A stretch of DNA of 64,000 bases, from NCBI RefSeq assembly GCF_031453975.1, contig NZ_JAVDPW010000003.1, forward strand, positions 496,001 through 560,000. Reading direction: 5' to 3'. Made by a program: the position numbers and the translations under genes. Within the stretch, counting starts at the first letter, position 1, and every line of letters begins with the position of its first letter. The notes below the pieces were generated by a model, which saw only the letters and a program-made list of their open reading frames with translations, did no database searches and was not told the origin of the DNA. Below are positions 53,723 through 62,648 of this stretch, piece by piece. Origin of the DNA: Inquilinus ginsengisoli_A (GTDB lineage Bacteria; Pseudomonadota; Alphaproteobacteria; DSM-16000; Inquilinaceae).

Positions 53723-56700
53723 TTGGCGCGCCCGTGCCGTGGCATCGGCTCTGGATTGACGATCAGCGCGGCATTCGGGTTGAGGCGGGTCTTCGCTGCA
53801 TCGGCGCACTCGCGGTACAACAATCCCAGCTCCGGGGAGAGGCCCGACCACAGCAGAGCGTCGTAGGTGGTAAGCAGAAGCGGCACCGCATTCTGTTCTG
53901 CGGCGACGGCTAAGCTCATGCTGAGTGCGCTCACGATTTCGTCAGGAGGAGCGCCCTTCTGGAACAGAAGATAGGCTTTGCGGCGGTGAAGATCGGCGAG
54001 CCAATAACGCTGGCCGCTTCGCTCGACCTCGCTTGTCGCCAGCGATATCAACTCTAATCCCTCGCAGGTCTCGCCATCGAGCGCGAGAGTTTCAGCGAGC
54101 ATTCCGCAGTAGACAGGATAGTCCTCCGGTGTCTGGCGCTCGTGGTGAGCGGCAAGACCCTGTCGCATCAAAGCGATGCCCTTACCAGGATCACCGGAGA
54201 CACCGTCGCACCATCCCTCAAGTATCTGGGTTGTAGCGACAAGTGAGGGGAAGATGTAGCTGCCCGTGATAGAGCGGATCTCGCCTACGACGTTTCGGAG
54301 CGCGGAGATATCCCTGCGAAAATAATGCAACATCGCCTGGTTAACGCAGGCATGTGCGATACTGCTCGCGTGACCCAATTGATGTGCCCAGGATCTCGCC
54401 TCCTCGGCCGATCGCGTCGCGCTTGCGGCTCGCCCCGTGAACCATAGCGACAGCGACCGATGTGCCAAGCCGCAGACGCGGGCGTCATGTCCTCCAAACA
54501 ACGTGGTGTCCTCTCCCCTGTCGACACTGTCGTAAAGAGAGAGGCCCGCGTCCACCGCTGAAATGCAGCTCTCATGCCGTGCGAGATAGAAGTCTATGGT
54601 CCAGACGCAGTGCCGCGTCTGAAGTTGCACTTCGCTATCCTCGACATCCCGAAGTTCGTCAAGGACGGCCCGCGCTCGCTCACCGTCGACATCGGTCCCA
54701 GTGAACCACCACCCCCAGTAGAGCGGAAACCATTTGGCCCGCTCAGCTAAAGGGCGTCTTCGGGCAAGGTCGACTCCATCCTGATAGAGCTTCTGGGCAG
54801 GAGGAGAGTTCGGCCCCTCGGCACTGGTCAACACCGGACCGAGTGCAACCATTGCGGAGAGCCGGAGGATCTCCCGTGGCTGGGGCTCGCTGAGGCTATC
54901 GCAAAGGGCCAGGGCGTGGTCGAGAAGTTGGCGGGCCTCGACCAATGCCGATCGAGAAAACCCGTCCTTGCCAGCCACGATTAGCAGTTCGATTGCGTTC
55001 TCCGGCAGGCCGGCCCGCTCGGCAAGGACTGCGAGCTCGGCAGTTCCAATCCACGGAGCAATTCGCCGATCGCGGTCGACAGCGTTGAACAGCGTGCGTT
55101 GAAGGCCCTGTCGCCTTTTGCGCAGCAGGGAATTGTAGATTGTCTCTTGGATCAAGGCATGTCGGAATTCGTAGGCCGGCCGGCCGGAAGGTCTAATGCG
55201 TCTGAGGAAACCAGCATCGCTTAGAGCCTCCAGTGCGTCGCCGATCGTCTCCTGCTCCAACTCGGGCAACAACACTACGAGCAGTGCCTGGTCGAACCGA
55301 TTGCCAGCAACCGCTGCGGCCTGCGAGATATCCTTGGCAAGACCCAAGGATCCCAGTCTGGCTTCAACCACGCTCTCAAACGTGGACCCATGAGACTGCG
55401 AGATGGTCCGAGCCAGCTTGTCCGCTGCGGGGCCGGCGGCCTCAGCCAACCATTGGCATGTTTCTTCGATATAGAGAGGTATGCCCCCGGTTATTCGCCC
55501 AATGGTGTCGAGAAGCTCCGTTTGATCGGTATCCCTGCCCGATGGCCATAGATTGGTAATCGCCTTCCGCGCCTCCTGCTGATCGAGCGGGGACAACCCA
55601 ATGTGCCGGAAGCCATGCGCTTCTGATCGACGGGCCGACGATCCGCGCCGAGCTGTGACGATCAAAAGGGCGGGATACTGAGGGACAATACGCACGACTT
55701 CCGCGAGCAACTGCCAGGAGGTCGGATCGATCCAATGCACATCTTCGACCGCAACGACGATGGGACCGCTTGCGCATAGCGCCTCTAGGCTTCGACGGAT
55801 GGCCCAGTGGGTTCTCTCGCGGATGGTCTCGAGATCCGCGTCCTGCAGGGCCGGGCTGGCTCCCTTGGCTCCTAGCAGGAAGGAGAACAGATCGGCCACA
55901 CCGGCATCGGTGATGCCGAGGCGTCGAAGCTGTTCGGCGATCGCGGCAGATGTTGGCGGGCCTGTGGCTTGCCCGACGCCTTCAGAAAGAGCCTGCAGCA
56001 GGGGCAGCAACACGGAGCGATCACCGCCAGGCGAGCACTGGAAGAGCAGCAGTTGCGCTCGTTCTCGACGTGTCGTCCTTCGAACCTCATGGACAAGGCG
56101 AGATTTGCCGACGCCTGGCTCGCCCTCGATGAAAAGGGCTTCGCCCTGCCCCGAAACTGCGTTGGCCCATAGGTCCGAGATCACGCTCAGTTCTTCAGCG
56201 CGCCCCACAAGCGGGCTTGTCAGCCGTCCAAATGCGAAAAAGCGATCAACTTGCCGCTTGTGGCGGAGTGCGCGCCAGACCCGCTCCGGCTCAACAAAGC
56301 CTTTGACGGTGCGGGCTCCGCGGAAAACGAACGCATGGGACCGACGCGCCAGGCTCCTCGTCTTGTGTGACGTGAGAACGGTGTTCGGGTCGGCGATGCC
56401 TTGCAGCCGAGTAGCCATGGCGAGCGCAGGTCCCGTGACATGGTCGGGGATCGCCTGTTCTGGTCCTCCTTGGATCAAGCTCACCGACGTCGCAATGCCG
56501 ACGCGAACCTGCAGGTCGGGCCTGCCGCTCTCCCGGCCGACGCGCCTGCATGCCTCCACGATGTCCAACCCAGCGCCAACGGCGAGTGCTGCCGAGTCCC
56601 TGGCGTCGATCTCTGTCGGGAAGAGTGCCACACCACCGTCGCCGGCTTCGACCGTGACGACGCCAGAATTGGATACGATCGCCTGCCGAACAGCGTGTTG

Positions 56701-56838
56701 GAAGGCCGACATCAGGTCCTGGACGTCCTCCATGTCCAGAGCCGTGAGCAGATCGGTTGATCCGACAAGATCGTAGCAGAGAGCGGTCAAAATCCGCCTC
56801 TCGTGCGGCACTTCCGCCTGTGGGCTGCTCACCGCCAT
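53719..56838 (-). CDS. Nucleotidyl-cyclase-like / STAND ATPase / TPR regulator
   Basis: A 1039-residue protein. Residues about 14-190 are a class III adenylate/guanylate cyclase homology domain, then a STAND-type ATPase with Walker A GEPGVGKS (239-246), then long helical TPR-like repeats. Metal aspartates survive (Asp23 in CYDLVGST, Asp67 in AGDGG) but the substrate-specifying lysine position and the transition-state asparagine (here TGPALAMATRL) are changed, so the cyclase domain is probably a sensor, not an enzyme. AGGA precedes the ATG. It is the first gene of the operon and overlaps ycaO, implying it regulates or senses for this system. Confidence 0.85.
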   Translation of the reverse strand: MAVSSPQAEVPHERRILTALCYDLVGSTDLLTALDMEDVQDLMSAFQHAVRQAIVSNSGVVTVEAGDGGVALFPTEIDARDSAALAVGAGLDIVEACRRVGRESGRPDLQVRVGIATSVSLIQGGPEQAIPDHVTGPALAMATRLQGIADPNTVLTSHKTRSLARRSHAFVFRGARTVKGFVEPERVWRALRHKRQVDRFFAFGRLTSPLVGRAEELSVISDLWANAVSGQGEALFIEGEPGVGKSRLVHEVRRTTRRERAQLLLFQCSPGGDRSVLLPLLQALSEGVGQATGPPTSAAIAEQLRRLGITDAGVADLFSFLLGAKGASPALQDADLETIRERTHWAIRRSLEALCASGPIVVAVEDVHWIDPTSWQLLAEVVRIVPQYPALLIVTARRGSSARRSEAHGFRHIGLSPLDQQEARKAITNLWPSGRDTDQTELLDTIGRITGGIPLYIEETCQWLAEAAGPAADKLARTISQSHGSTFESVVEARLGSLGLAKDISQAAAVAGNRFDQALLVVLLPELEQETIGDALEALSDAGFLRRIRPSGRPAYEFRHALIQETIYNSLLRKRRQGLQRTLFNAVDRDRRIAPWIGTAELAVLAERAGLPENAIELLIVAGKDGFSRSALVEARQLLDHALALCDSLSEPQPREILRLSAMVALGPVLTSAEGPNSPPAQKLYQDGVDLARRRPLAERAKWFPLYWGWWFTGTDVDGERARAVLDELRDVEDSEVQLQTRHCVWTIDFYLARHESCISAVDAGLSLYDSVDRGEDTTLFGGHDARVCGLAHRSLSLWFTGRAASATRSAEEARSWAHQLGHASSIAHACVNQAMLHYFRRDISALRNVVGEIRSITGSYIFPSLVATTQILEGWCDGVSGDPGKGIALMRQGLAAHHERQTPEDYPVYCGMLAETLALDGETCEGLELISLATSEVERSGQRYWLADLHRRKAYLLFQKGAPPDEIVSALSMSLAVAAEQNAVPLLLTTYDALLWSGLSPELGLLYRECADAAKTRLNPNAALIVNPEPMPRHGRAK

Positions 56839-57156
56839 ATTGCGATGTCCTGGCTGATGGCCTGACTGAATCGGCTTCCGCTAGAATCCTGCCACTGACA
56901 TAGTCCGGGGCCCGCGGAATAAACATGTCGTTAGGGGGCAACCCGGCTAATTATAGCCGAACCGGAGAAATGACTCACCACGTTCATATGGCCAGTCTCG
57001 GGCGACCTCGCTGGTCCGGGCTGGCCCGGGGAAGGGCCGGATCTGGCCGATTCGGTCGACGTCCGGTTTCGCGCCGCCGGCGCGATGACCGCAATTGGCG
57101 GGAGTCGGCCGGGCGGGTGCTTTCGCCCCGGCATGACATCGCGGCCGTCGCGCAGC
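56839..57156. other. Gap between the two large regulator genes
   Basis: About 320 bases. It holds the candidate promoter/dyad at 56944-56959. Short open frames exist on both strands, including a plus-strand frame from ATG 56971 with GGAG before it (arginine-rich, runs into the 3' end of the next gene) and a minus-strand frame of 67 codons ending near 56931. Neither looks like a typical leader-plus-core precursor peptide; neither is called as a gene. Confidence 0.45.
56944..56959 (-). promoter_or_regulatory. Dyad overlapping a TATAAT box upstream of the YcaO operon
   Basis: CGGCTATAATTAGCCG is symmetric (6-base arms, TAAT or ATTA centre) and contains a perfect TATAAT on the minus strand, about 110 bases before the operon's first ATG. 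A clear -35 box is not visible. The combination suggests a promoter whose -10 is covered by an operator. Confidence 0.45.
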
Positions 57157-60000
57157 TCAAAGAGCTCCCAACGCTCTATGCGCTGCCAGCGAATCAGCGC
57201 TTTCGAAGCTGGTGTCGAACCGCTCGCAGATGGCCCGTAGCGGCTCCATCGTGCCATTCCGACGGTCGGTCTGCAGGCTAAGTTCGGCTAGGTTGGTCGC
57301 GGCGCGCAACTCAAAGCTGAGGGCGCCGCTTTGCCGCGCGATACGCACCGCCACCTCAAACGCCCGCTCGGCGCCTTGCGCATCGCCCACGTGCCGCCGA
57401 ACCAGGCCAAGAACGCGCACCAGTTCGGCACTGCACCAGCGTTCGTCCCGCTGGTCGGCGTATTCCAGGGCCTTAGCTATGCTGGTGCTGGCAAGGTCGA
57501 GACGGTCATGAGCCAAAGCCATCTCCGCAAGCATCGCGAGACGGATCGGAAAATGAGTGCGGAGGTTGCATGCGGCGAGCTCATCGATCGCCCTGCGCAT
57601 TCTCTCAACTCCGTTAGCATCGCCCCGCGCGGAGTCGATCGCGGCCTGATAGAAGCGTGCGGATGGCGGCCAGGTGTCGATCTGGCGCAGGGCGAGCTTC
57701 TCGACGAGCCTTGTCACTTGCTCCTGTGCCAGATCGAGCAAGCCGCACCACAGCGAAACCGGAACCGCCGCCATCGCCAGAGAATGCGTGTAGGACACGG
57801 CGTGGTCGAGCGCTGCCCCCGCTTCGACCGCGTCCCTTGCTACGGCCAAGGCACCACGATGATCTCCTATCACCCAGGTCGTCACTGCCAGGTAGTTGCG
57901 GATGGCGATGAACCGATCGAGCTGGAAGCGTGAGGTGCGAGACCGGTTGGCGATCATCGCGTGCTCGCGGGCAAGGGTCGTCAGGCCCGCGTGCCCATGT
58001 TCAATCTCGCCGCAATAAAAGCGCGTCGTGAACTCGTGACGATCCGCATCCGGAGCGGCGGATCGCTCGCCGGTAGTCTCGATGATCCCGCGAAGCTGGG
58101 CGACCGTCGATAGCACATCGCGATGACGGCCGGAAAAGGCCTGGACGCCGATGAGACCCAGGGTGGCGCGAAGGCGATATTCGACGTTGCCGAGTTGATC
58201 GGCCATGCGCTGACCTTCCTGCAGAGCCGCTTCAACCTCCGCGCCGAGGCTGCTGGAAAAACAGCCGTTGATGGCGTGCGCAGCGACCAGCTTCAGTTTG
58301 AGTATCGAATCGCAGAAGGGCAGTCGCTCGATGGCATCCAAAGCCGCTTTGACGCGCATCCGGCATTCGACGACCGACGAAAATTCATTCCAGAAGGTGA
58401 CGGCGGCCGCAGTCAGCCGCACCCCGAGTTCCGCGTCTCCTCCAAGTGTGAATGCCCAGTCGATGGCGCGGCGTAAGTCATTCGCCCAGTGTCCATAGCG
58501 AGCAGTCCAGTCCTCCCGGGTTCTCCAACTCCAGTCGGCTTCGGCCGCCTCAAATAGGGTGAGGAGGTAGCGCGCATAACTGGCCATTGCCGTCTGCTGT
58601 TCGCCGCCTGCGCGAAGGCGTTCACTGGCAAAGTTGCGCGTGCTGTCGAGGAGGCGGTAGCGCCGGCGCCCATTATGATAGCTGACGGACAGCAGCGACT
58701 TTGCAGCAACGCTTTCCAGCCAGGTCGCGATGTCCTCCGGCGCAGCAAGATCACCGCAAACGCCGACCACATCTTCCAGCATGAACTTTCCGCCGAATAC
58801 CGACAGATGGCGCAACAGACGGGCTTCCCGCGCCGGAAGCAGCCTGTAGCTCCAATCCAGCGTCGCCATCAGCGTCATATGGCGGGCCGTTGGAGCGCCC
58901 CCCTGCGACGCCAGCGGCTCGAAGCTGTGCTCCAGCAAGCCAAGCAGCGCCGCGGGGCCATCAATGGACAACCTCGGCGCCGCCAGTTCGATCGCGAGCG
59001 CTATGCCGTCCAGGCGCCGGCTGATGGCGGCCAGCACGGGCAGGTCAGCCTTGTTCAACCGATAGCCATGGATCCCCGCGCGTCGGACCAGAAGCTCGAC
59101 TGCCGGGAAGCTCATCGCCGCTGCGGTGTCCGCTTCATTCTCCTCGGCAGGGCAGGCGAGCGGTGCGAGGCGATAGACCGACTCCCACCTGCACCGCAGC
59201 GGCTCTCGACTGGTCGCGACGACAAGAAGCTTGGGAAGCGCATGATTCAAATGGTCTGCGACGGCCGCCGCAGCGCTCAGCACATGTTCGCAATTGTCGA
59301 GCACCAGCAGCATGTCCCGATTACGCAACGCTTCGACGAGTCCGGCGAGGACATTGACGAGATTGCTGTCCAGCCCTGCCGCGATGGCAACCGCCGGGGC
59401 GACGAGTTGCGGATCCTCGATCGTCGCGAGGTCGATAAAGCACACGCCGTCTTTCAGCCGTTCGTCGATTTGCCGTGCCGTTGCAATCGCAATGCTCGTC
59501 TTGCCGACGCCCGCTGGCCCAGCGATTGTGAGGAGCCTCGTCTCCGCGAGCGCGCCGACGATCTCCGCCTTGACCTCATCCCGCCCGATCAGCATCGGTG
59601 CGACCGGCAGCTCCCCTAAACTGCTTCCGGCAGGATTGGGGAGAACCGACCCGGCAGACGGGTCCAGGACGCGGACCGGCGCGACGAACCGGTACCCGCG
59701 GCCAGGCACGGTTGCAATGTAGTTCAAACCGGTCTGCCCTTGCGAAAGGGCGCGCCGCAGCGCGGCGATGTTGACCTTCAGATTGGCCTCATGGACGAAG
59801 ATGTTCGGCCATGCGAAGCGAATGAGCTCGTCTTTCCTGACGACATCGCCGGGTCTCCGCACCAGTGCATGCAGTAGATCGAGCGCGCGGGATCCCACCC
59901 GGACCGGCGTCTCGCGGTGCAGCAGCAGTTGATGATCGGGAATGAAGCGGCATTCGCCGAAGCAGAATATCCTGCCGTCAATGCTGTCTGACCGCTCCAT
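57157..60000 (-). CDS. Winged-helix / STAND ATPase transcriptional regulator
   Basis: A 947-residue regulator. Residues 8-107 are an OmpR-type winged helix (RVGSRALDLLHALVRRPGDV, LKVNIAALRRAL, VPGRGYRFVAPV); about 135-420 are an NB-ARC-like ATPase with Walker A GPAGVGKTS (161-169) and LLVLDNCEHVL; the rest is helical TPR-like repeats. Such proteins switch on a neighbouring operon when a ligand opens the ATPase. It is divergent from the oxidoreductase operon that starts at 60343, the most likely target; the YcaO operon lies 320 bases downstream in the same direction. Confidence 0.88.
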   Translation of the reverse strand: MERSDSIDGRIFCFGECRFIPDHQLLLHRETPVRVGSRALDLLHALVRRPGDVVRKDELIRFAWPNIFVHEANLKVNIAALRRALSQGQTGLNYIATVPGRGYRFVAPVRVLDPSAGSVLPNPAGSSLGELPVAPMLIGRDEVKAEIVGALAETRLLTIAGPAGVGKTSIAIATARQIDERLKDGVCFIDLATIEDPQLVAPAVAIAAGLDSNLVNVLAGLVEALRNRDMLLVLDNCEHVLSAAAAVADHLNHALPKLLVVATSREPLRCRWESVYRLAPLACPAEENEADTAAAMSFPAVELLVRRAGIHGYRLNKADLPVLAAISRRLDGIALAIELAAPRLSIDGPAALLGLLEHSFEPLASQGGAPTARHMTLMATLDWSYRLLPAREARLLRHLSVFGGKFMLEDVVGVCGDLAAPEDIATWLESVAAKSLLSVSYHNGRRRYRLLDSTRNFASERLRAGGEQQTAMASYARYLLTLFEAAEADWSWRTREDWTARYGHWANDLRRAIDWAFTLGGDAELGVRLTAAAVTFWNEFSSVVECRMRVKAALDAIERLPFCDSILKLKLVAAHAINGCFSSSLGAEVEAALQEGQRMADQLGNVEYRLRATLGLIGVQAFSGRHRDVLSTVAQLRGIIETTGERSAAPDADRHEFTTRFYCGEIEHGHAGLTTLAREHAMIANRSRTSRFQLDRFIAIRNYLAVTTWVIGDHRGALAVARDAVEAGAALDHAVSYTHSLAMAAVPVSLWCGLLDLAQEQVTRLVEKLALRQIDTWPPSARFYQAAIDSARGDANGVERMRRAIDELAACNLRTHFPIRLAMLAEMALAHDRLDLASTSIAKALEYADQRDERWCSAELVRVLGLVRRHVGDAQGAERAFEVAVRIARQSGALSFELRAATNLAELSLQTDRRNGTMEPLRAICERFDTSFESADSLAAHRALGAL

Positions 60001-60342
60001 GATCTCTGCCGCCCCCTAAGGGCGGGCGTCGTCACCCGCCTGTGTCGCCAGACCGCTTTTCCCTGTCCCACGATTGCCGGCACGAGGTGCAGCACGGCGG
60101 TTCGACATGTGCATTATCAGATTCTTTTTACCGCTTTTTACCACCGGAGACGCGGTCGCGGTGGTAGTCGATTTTCCTAGCCAACACGCGGCCGTCCCGG
60201 CTCCAGCACAGCTGGGACAGCATGTGCCGGTCAGCTGAAGATCGCCTCGAACGCCGCAGGGGAAACGGCCCATGCGCCGCCCCGCGCCGGCGGATTTGAT
60301 CCGAACCAATGGCAACCCGACCAGGACAAGGCTGCGAATACG
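60001..60342. other. Divergent promoter region
   Basis: About 340 bases between the winged-helix regulator gene and the HbpS/GlcG-like gene. No credible gene. It holds an AT-richer core at 60105-60145 with the ten-base direct repeats listed separately; the remainder is GC-rich with no recognisable structure. Confidence 0.55.
60124..60142. promoter_or_regulatory. Ten-base direct repeats, possible winged-helix binding site
   Basis: CTTTTTACC occurs at 60124-60132 and again at 60134-60142, a period of exactly ten bases (GGTAAAAAG on the minus strand). OmpR-type winged-helix domains bind tandem half-sites about one helical turn apart, and the regulator encoded just to the left has such a domain. 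Located in the divergent region, so it could serve both promoters. Confidence 0.45.
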
Positions 60343-60765
60343 ATGCCCCGCTCCTGCAACACCCTGACTCTCTCGGATGCAAAGCGGATGCTCGAGGCGG
60401 GCGAGTCCAAGGCCGTCGCCCTCGGCATCGCCTACAACATCGCGGTCGTCGATGCTGGCGGGGCGCTTATCGCCTTCACACGGCAGGACGGCGCCCTGAT
60501 CGGCAGCATCGACCTCGCCATCGGCAAGGCGGTGACGGCCCGTCTGTTCGACAAGACGACCGCCTATCTGGCCGAGCTTGCTCAGCCCGGCGCGCCACTC
60601 TTCGGGATCGGGCAGAGCAATCACGGCCGGGTCGTAACCTTTGGTGGGGGCCTGCCGGTCCGGATCGACGGCGCCATCGTCGGGGCGGTTGGAACCAGCG
60701 CCGGATCGGTCGAACAGGACATCGCCGTGGCGGAGGCCGCCGCGGCCGCAGTCAGTGACACCTGA
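60343..60765 (+). CDS. GlcG/HbpS family protein
   Basis: A 140-residue protein of the GlcG/HbpS (DUF336) family: AKRMLEAGESKAVALGIAYN, then VVDAGGALIAFTRQDGA and GGLPVRIDGAIVGAVGTSAG. HbpS of Streptomyces binds haem extracellularly; GlcG-type members accompany oxidoreductase operons with unclear role. No signal peptide, so it is cytoplasmic here. First gene of a five-gene plus-strand run, 23 bases before the alcohol dehydrogenase gene. Confidence 0.88.
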   Translation: MPRSCNTLTLSDAKRMLEAGESKAVALGIAYNIAVVDAGGALIAFTRQDGALIGSIDLAIGKAVTARLFDKTTAYLAELAQPGAPLFGIGQSNHGRVVTFGGGLPVRIDGAIVGAVGTSAGSVEQDIAVAEAAAAAVSDT

Positions 60766-60788
60766 ACTTCTGAGAGAAGGGGAAGCCC

Positions 60789-61844
60789 ATGAAAGCGGCC
60801 CGCATTCTTGAATACAACAAACCGCTCGTCCTGGAGGACATCCCGGTTCCGGAGATCCAGGCAGACGAAGTGCTGGTCAAGGTCAAGGCCTGCGGGATGT
60901 GCCGATCCGATGTTCTGCTGGTCGACGGGTTTTTCCAGGGCTATGGCGATATCCCGCCGCCGGTGATCCCAGGCCATGAGATCACCGGCACGATCGAGAA
61001 GATCGGCAGCGTCGTTCCCAAGGCCGCGAGTTTCGAGGAGGGCGACCATGTGGTGGTCTCGCCCGGATGGGGCGACGGAGTCTGCCGCCATTGCCAGGTC
61101 GGCAACACGCACATCTGCCCCAATGTGCGCTGGCCCGGCTTCGGCACCTATGGCGGGTTCGCGGAATACATCCCGGTTCCGGCGCGCTACGTGATCAAGG
61201 TGGCGAAGCACCTGCAGTTCGAGGAGCTGGCGCCGCTCACCGATGCCGGGCTGACGCCCTATCGCGGTCTGAAAAAGATCCGCAATGCCGGCGGGCTGGG
61301 GCCGGATCGGGTGGTTGGCGTGTTCGGCGTCGGCGGCCTCGGCGCCTACGCGGTCCAGTATGCCAGGCTGCTCGGTGCCGGCGCGACCGTCGTCGCCTTC
61401 GCCCGCAATCTGGACAAGCTGGCGATCGCGAAGAAATACGGCGCCGACCATATCATCAGCATCAAGGGCAAGTCCGCCGACGATGTCGGCAAGGAGCTGA
61501 AGAAGGCCACCGGGCAGAGCAAGCTCGACGCCATCATCGATTGCGTCGGCGCGCCGGAGATGGTGCAGCTGGGGTTCGCCCTGCTGGCGATCAGCGGCCA
61601 CTATGCGGATGTCGGCTTCGTCGGCGACCGCATCGACGTCCCGCTGTTCCCGCGCGTGTCGGGAGAGCAGACCTTCCATGGGTCGTTCTGGGGCAACAAC
61701 GCCGATCTCAGCGAGGTCATGGCGCTGGCCGCCGAAGGCAAGATCCAGCACACGATCGAGACCATCGGCTTCGAGCAGATCAACGAGTACCTGAACCTCC
61801 TGCGGGACAACCACGTCGTCGGCCGGGCCGTGGTCAGGTTCTGA
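60789..61844 (+). CDS. Zinc-dependent alcohol dehydrogenase (MDR superfamily)
   Basis: A 351-residue medium-chain alcohol dehydrogenase. The catalytic zinc cysteine is in CGMCRSDV, GHE follows (IPGHEITG), and the NAD-binding motif is FGVGGLGAYA. The structural zinc loop has three cysteines (CRHCQVGNTHIC); the fourth position is Asp (GDGVC instead of CGxC). GAGAAGGGG precedes the ATG. With the aldehyde dehydrogenase at the end of the run it could oxidise an alcohol through aldehyde to acid. Confidence 0.9.
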   Translation: MKAARILEYNKPLVLEDIPVPEIQADEVLVKVKACGMCRSDVLLVDGFFQGYGDIPPPVIPGHEITGTIEKIGSVVPKAASFEEGDHVVVSPGWGDGVCRHCQVGNTHICPNVRWPGFGTYGGFAEYIPVPARYVIKVAKHLQFEELAPLTDAGLTPYRGLKKIRNAGGLGPDRVVGVFGVGGLGAYAVQYARLLGAGATVVAFARNLDKLAIAKKYGADHIISIKGKSADDVGKELKKATGQSKLDAIIDCVGAPEMVQLGFALLAISGHYADVGFVGDRIDVPLFPRVSGEQTFHGSFWGNNADLSEVMALAAEGKIQHTIETIGFEQINEYLNLLRDNHVVGRAVVRF

Positions 61845-61879
61845 TGGCCTGAGCGAGCAAGAACCAAAGGAAGAAGATC

Positions 61880-62548
61880 ATGACCCAGCACGTCCTGTTC
61901 ATCGTCACCAACGCGGCCGTGATCGGCCCGCACAGTCGCAAGACCGGCTTCTTCTTCGCCGAGGTCGCTCATCCCTTCGACGTGCTCGACAAGGCGGGGA
62001 TCGCGGTGGAGTTCGCGTCTCCGGCCGGGGGATGGACGCCTTACGACGCGTATGATGAGAAAGACCCCGCGCAGAAGGAGTTTCTCGAGAGCAAGGCCTT
62101 CCGCCGACTGAATCACAGCCGCAAGCTGGCCGAGGTGGACACCGCCGATTACGACGCCATCCTGGTGCCGGGCGGCCTCGGGCCGATGGTCGACATCCAG
62201 CGCAATGCGGCCGTCCAGCACGCCATCGTGCGCGCCTGGACCACGGGCAAGCTCGTGACCGCGGTTTGCCACGGCCCGTGCGCGCTGCTCGGTGTGGACC
62301 TCGGTGACGGCACGCCGTTCGTGCGCGGCAGGAAGCTCACGTCGTTCTCGAAGAAGGAAGAGTACGACTATGCCCGCGAAGACGTCCCCTACGAGCTCGA
62401 GGACGCGTTGCGGGCGGAGGGTGCCGAGTATTCGTCGACATCCAACTGGCAGCCTCACGTCATGGTCGATGGCCGTCTCATCACAGGCCAGAACCCCGCC
62501 TCGGCGGGACCGTTGGCGAAGGAGTTGCTCGCCGCCCTCAGAGGGTGA
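61880..62548 (+). CDS. DJ-1/PfpI family protein (type 1 glutamine amidotransferase-like)
   Basis: A 222-residue single-domain protein of the Hsp31/YDR533c-like branch of DJ-1/PfpI. The nucleophile elbow AVCHGPCALL holds the reactive cysteine with its histidine, and PGGLGPMVD is the loop supplying an acidic partner region. Members are glyoxalase III, deglycase-like or chaperone proteins; handling of reactive aldehydes fits its neighbours. AGGAAGAA precedes the ATG. Confidence 0.88.
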   Translation: MTQHVLFIVTNAAVIGPHSRKTGFFFAEVAHPFDVLDKAGIAVEFASPAGGWTPYDAYDEKDPAQKEFLESKAFRRLNHSRKLAEVDTADYDAILVPGGLGPMVDIQRNAAVQHAIVRAWTTGKLVTAVCHGPCALLGVDLGDGTPFVRGRKLTSFSKKEEYDYAREDVPYELEDALRAEGAEYSSTSNWQPHVMVDGRLITGQNPASAGPLAKELLAALRG

Positions 62549-62648
62549 ACCGGCGAGACGCGGGCCGAAGCACGGCGTGCGGTTTGAATTCGCACGCCCG
62601 AAGCTTGGCCGCCAGCACGAGCCCTGATCAGTTCAACGCGAGCTTCGC

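Noticed and set aside
56931..57281. Short frames in the gap upstream of the YcaO operon as RiPP precursor candidates
   Set aside because: Plus-strand frame from 56971 has a GGAG site but is arginine-rich and runs into the end of the next gene; the minus-strand frame crosses the candidate promoter. Neither has a leader-core pattern.
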